Assembly: GCA_030445865.1 (NCBI GenBank) | Contig: JASUSV010000001.1 | Span: 1 to 64,000, forward strand | Reading direction: 5' to 3' | Source of the DNA: Clostridia bacterium | GTDB taxonomy: Bacteria > Bacillota > DSM-521 > Neomoorellales > Neomoorellaceae | DNA: 64,000 nt | Part shown: positions 61,426 to 64,000 of the stretch, piece after piece | Numbering within the stretch: the stretch's first letter is position 1 | Layout of the letters: each line of letters starts with the position of its first letter | Position numbers and translations under genes: made by a program | The notes under the pieces: generated by a model | Told to the model about the DNA's origin: nothing | Seen by the model: the letters and a program-made list of their open reading frames with translations, nothing else | Database searches by the model: none

Positions 61426-61626
61426 ATGTGCAGGGAGATAGTTCATGGCTACTCTTTCCATCACGGCAGATGTTGTTGCTACAGCGGCCACCATCCGGCA
61501 GGTTTCCACGGGCGTTTTCTTTCCAAAGAGGAAAAGAAAGCCCGGTTGGAAAACTACCTGAAAGATTTGCAGGAGGAAGCAAAAGCCGTTGAGAAAATCC
61601 TGAAGGAACTGGAGGAAGGGGCGTAA
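61426..61626 (+). CDS. Small Cys/His-rich protein with coiled-coil end
   Basis: 66 residues. The N-terminal 30 hold four Cys and six His (HHGRCCCYSGHHPAGFHGR), suited to metal binding, and the rest is a charged helix (EEKKARLENYLKDLQEEAKA). I recall similar small DUF5320-like proteins beside metal or redox genes, but cannot name a function. ATG with GGAGGAG 6 bases upstream. The palindrome at 61375-61399 suggests PadR repression. Confidence 0.75.
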   Translation: MCREIVHGYSFHHGRCCCYSGHHPAGFHGRFLSKEEKKARLENYLKDLQEEAKAVEKILKELEEGA

Positions 61627-61636
61627 GCCCCTTTCC

Positions 61637-62017
61637 TCAGCCAAATAGGGATTCATAACGTTTAAGAAAGGTTTCCAAGGCCGCTTTGTGCCTCCGGATG
61701 GCAACCGCCCAGTCGTGTAAAAGATCTATTCCTTCCCGCGTAATCTCATAAAGCCTGCGGGCCGGCCCCGAACCCTCGGTAGACCAGTTTGACTTGACTA
61801 AACCTTCCTCCTCCATGCGCCGCAGGTTGCGGTAAACTGCCCCGGCATCGGGCACTCCTTCCCAAAAACCCAGCCGGCCCATATTCTCCATCAACTCGTA
61901 GCCGTGGGTGGGTTTTTCATAAAGCATAAGCAAAAGGCACGGCTGCAAAAAGCCCTCCATCCTGGTCCCCCGGCAGCCACAATCTTTACCGCCGTGCACA
62001 AGATCACGGTTACACAT
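61637..62017 (-). CDS. PadR-family transcriptional regulator
   Basis: 126 residues: a Cys-rich leader (CNRD, CGCRG) then the PadR winged helix LLMLYEKPTHGYELMENMGRLGF, DAGAVYRNLRRMEEEGLVKS and RRLYEITREGIDLLHDW, with a short C-terminal helix. It usually represses neighbouring genes and its own. The extra N-terminal Cys residues (four in the first 21) are not typical and could sense metal or redox state. GGAGG lies 12 bases before the ATG. Confidence 0.93.
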   Translation of the reverse strand: MCNRDLVHGGKDCGCRGTRMEGFLQPCLLLMLYEKPTHGYELMENMGRLGFWEGVPDAGAVYRNLRRMEEEGLVKSNWSTEGSGPARRLYEITREGIDLLHDWAVAIRRHKAALETFLKRYESLFG

Positions 62018-62206
62018 TTTAAGGGCTGACCTCCAATATTGGTGCGCTCCACATATAAGTATAAATCAAAGCCCCCAAATAAGCCAGTAAAAATTGCCCG
62101 AAATATCCATACCATAATCTCATCATTTCCCCGATGGGGCTTTTAAGGTCTACCCGAAATAGCAAAACAACCCTTTCAGACATACCATAAAATAAGGTGA
62201 TGGGTA

Positions 62207-62764
62207 ATGCCTAAAATTTTGATCGTCCTCGCGGAAAGGCGGCTTTATTTTTATAAGAACGGCCGGATCATGAAGTCTTATCCCATTGCCATCGGTAAAC
62301 CCTCTACGCCCACGCCGACGGGGATATATTACGTAGTCAATAAAGTAATCAACCCCGGTGGCATCCTAGGTACCCGCTGGATGGGGTTGAGCATACCCAG
62401 TACCGGCGGCCCTTACGGCATCCACGGCACTTCCATGCCCTGGAGCATCGGCCAGGCCGTCTCCAACGGGTGCATCCGCATGTATAATCACGACATCGAG
62501 GAAATCTTCCCTCATGTACCTATTGGTACCACGGTGGAAATTATCGCCGGTGGCCCAGCCGACCCCTCCTGCCCCACCGGGCATAAACGCCCCTACATCG
62601 TCCAGCCCGGCGATACCCTCTGGGGCATAGCGCGGCGCTTCGACTTGAGTCTCGCCGACCTAATCGCCGCCAACGACCTGCCCAATCCGGACCTAATTTA
62701 CCCAGGCCAGCTAATCTATCTTCCGGACTGTATACAATATTCTTTTTCTCCGGCTCTTGTTTAA
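62207..62764 (+). CDS. L,D-transpeptidase with C-terminal LysM
   Basis: 185 residues. YkuD domain about 1-115: ILIVLAERRLYFYKNGRI, PYGIHGTSMPWSIGQAVSNGCIRM with nucleophile Cys. LysM about 130-178 (IVQPGDTLWGIARRFDLS, NPDLIYPGQLIYLPD). No signal peptide, so it is probably made in the mother cell or exported otherwise; Bacillus YkuD itself is a spore protein. ATG with AAGGTGAT upstream. Confidence 0.92.
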   Translation: MPKILIVLAERRLYFYKNGRIMKSYPIAIGKPSTPTPTGIYYVVNKVINPGGILGTRWMGLSIPSTGGPYGIHGTSMPWSIGQAVSNGCIRMYNHDIEEIFPHVPIGTTVEIIAGGPADPSCPTGHKRPYIVQPGDTLWGIARRFDLSLADLIAANDLPNPDLIYPGQLIYLPDCIQYSFSPALV

Positions 62765-62961
62765 CAAGGCCGTTTTTGTTATACTGGAGGCGGTTATTAG
62801 CCCTTGGTGGCGCTTTTTTCGCCATTGAAGTGCTTTTTTTATCCTCTTTTGCCCATTATGGAGGTGAGATGGAAAAGAGGGTTAATTTTTTCACAATAGT
62901 TACCTAGCTTATAGAAATTAAAAACTTGGGCCAAATAAGAGAAACTGGAGGATGGTAGAAA

Positions 62962-64000
62962 ATGACATTCAGCAAACCCAACCGTTCTGACGCGACGGAA
63001 ACTAAAAACCGTACGCCCAGATCCGTATGTCCCTTTAGCGGGCTCTGCGCCACCTGCCTTGCCGGCTGCGAGGGCCTCTGCGAAGTGGGGCGCTCCGCCT
63101 TTCGCGGCAAAGAAGTAATCTACCCGCAGCCTTTCGGCACCACAACTTCCGCCTCGGAAAAAGATTACCCCATAGACTTCTCCCACTTTAACATTATGGG
63201 CAGCGCCGTAGGAGCGCATGGCATAGAAGCCGACAGTAACAAGGCCATTTTCCCGGCTGTAGACCTGAACATGGAAGTAGGCGCCGGCAGCGATAAAATC
63301 AAGGTAAAGCTGCCTATCATTATCGGCGCTATGGGCTCGACGAAAGTAGCTGCCGATTACTGGGATGGACTGGCTATCGGCGCCGCCATTTCCGGTACCA
63401 TCATTACCATCGGAGAAAACGTCTGCGGTATGGACCCCGGTCTCGAGCTTAAAAACGGTCGCGTTGCCCGCTCGCCTAATCTAGAAAAACGCATAAAAAT
63501 GTTCCAGGACTGGTACCGCGGCTACGGCACCATCGCCGTCCAGGCCAACGTGGAAGATACCATGCTGGGCGTCCAGGAATATGCCCTGGAGAAGCTAGGC
63601 GTAGACGCAGTTGAAATTAAGTGGGGCCAGGGCGCCAAGGATATCGGCGGCGAAGTCAAACTGGACTCCCTGGAGCGCGCGCTGCAGCTTAAGAGCCGGG
63701 GCTACATCGTTCTGCCCGATCCCGAAAATCCCTCCGTCCAGGAGGCCTATAAAGCCGGTGCTTTTACCGAGTTCGAGCGCCACTCCCGCATCGGCATGGT
63801 TGACGAGGAGAGCTTCCACAAACGGGTGGAAGAGCTGCGCCGGGCCGGTGCCAAGTATATTTTCTTAAAAACCGGCGCCTACCGTCCGGCCGATTTGGCC
63901 AGGGCCGTCAAATTTGCCTCCGACGCGAAACTCGATCTCTTGACCGTAGATGGGGCGGGCGGCGGCACAGGTATGAGCCCCTGGCGTATGATGAACGAGT
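62962..64000 (+). CDS. FMN-binding glutamate synthase-type protein with N-terminal Cys cluster (3' end outside window)
   Basis: 346 codons visible with no stop before the window end. Cys at about 23, 29, 32, 36 and 40 (CPFSGLCATCLAGCEGLC) suggest an Fe-S cluster near the N-terminus. The rest is the start of the GltB alpha2 FMN barrel: YPIDFSHFNIMGSAVGAHGIEAD, IIIGAMGSTKVAA, AVEIKWGQGAKDIGG and LLTVDGAGGGTGMSPW. GGAGG lies 10 bases before the ATG. Ferredoxin-dependent archaeal-type glutamate synthases share this layout, but a related redox role is possible. Confidence 0.85.
   Translation, partial: MTFSKPNRSDATETKNRTPRSVCPFSGLCATCLAGCEGLCEVGRSAFRGKEVIYPQPFGTTTSASEKDYPIDFSHFNIMGSAVGAHGIEADSNKAIFPAVDLNMEVGAGSDKIKVKLPIIIGAMGSTKVAADYWDGLAIGAAISGTIITIGENVCGMDPGLELKNGRVARSPNLEKRIKMFQDWYRGYGTIAVQANVEDTMLGVQEYALEKLGVDAVEIKWGQGAKDIGGEVKLDSLERALQLKSRGYIVLPDPENPSVQEAYKAGAFTEFERHSRIGMVDEESFHKRVEELRRAGAKYIFLKTGAYRPADLARAVKFASDAKLDLLTVDGAGGGTGMSPWRMMNE

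Noticed and set aside
1-64000. CRISPR arrays, rRNA genes, complete insertion sequences, complete BREX operon
   Set aside because: No regularly spaced repeats, rRNA stretches, intact transposases, or PglX/BrxL/BrxA/BrxB homologues were seen anywhere in the window.

Overview
The window looks like chromosome of an anaerobic, endospore-forming, probably thermophilic and acetogen- or sulfate-reducer-related Firmicute of the Moorella/Thermoanaerobacterales type. This is inferred from the conserved clostridial gene order (glmU-prs-ctc-pth-mfd-spoVT-mazG-hup-spoIID-yabP-yabQ-divIC-S1 and spoIIE-tilS-ftsH), the many sporulation genes, a formate-tetrahydrofolate ligase, a tungstate/molybdate uptake cluster and GC-rich codon use. 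No species assignment is possible from the sequence alone. Most genes are on the minus strand.

Layout. 1-6.2 kb: the end of an MFS transporter, an S-layer-homology protein, a membrane cytochrome b / Tat-exported Fe-S protein pair without a catalytic subunit, and phoU-pstB preceded by a four-repeat Pho box. 6.2-13.3 kb: the most unusual locus. A 1730-residue protein joins an N-terminal BrxC/PglY-like (DUF6079-type) P-loop ATPase to a C-terminal PglZ-type alkaline-phosphatase-fold domain. It is translationally coupled to a TPR protein and lies downstream of two small HMA-fold proteins that lack the metal-binding CxxC. 13.4-17.6 kb: a CAP-domain protein and three probable cell- or spore-surface genes (a degenerate amidase-like protein, a Cys-rich coat-like protein and a propeller-like protein). 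17.6-26.6 kb: one-carbon and cofactor metabolism (glyA, folB, folP, fhs, nadCBA) and ndk.

26.5-32.4 kb: ftsH, tilS and spoIIE. 32.4-33.3 kb: a possible small-RNA locus with a strong terminator, a decayed tyrosine-integrase gene and two tRNA genes (Glu, Met). 33.3-36.8 kb: a small DMT-type membrane protein, an L,D-transpeptidase, an LpdD-like protein, ubiX and ppx. 36.8-53.7 kb: the conserved information-processing, sporulation and cell-wall block. 53.8-56.6 kb: an FG-GAP/SPOCS/LysM protein, a ComFB-like protein and an OmpR-type response regulator. 56.7-61.3 kb: tungstate ABC transporter tupCBA, a ModE-like regulator and a MOT1-type molybdate permease, read from a consensus promoter flanked by two imperfect 36-bp repeats. 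61.3-64 kb: a Cys/His-rich small protein behind a perfect palindromic operator, a PadR regulator, an L,D-transpeptidase-LysM protein and the start of a ferredoxin-linked glutamate-synthase-type gene.

Three copies of a non-coding MITE-like element (about 256, 256 and 97 bp) with terminal inverted repeats are spread through the window, two of them with clear target-site duplications; the core of a related sequence lies downstream of folB.

How the parts fit: glyA, folP/folB and fhs serve the folate one-carbon branch used in acetogenesis or CO2 fixation. W/Mo uptake supports formate dehydrogenase-type enzymes, to which the orphan Fe-S/cytochrome b pair may connect. The Pst/PhoU pair and Ppx handle phosphate. 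The SLH, CAP, transpeptidase, LysM and Cys-rich proteins build the cell or spore envelope.
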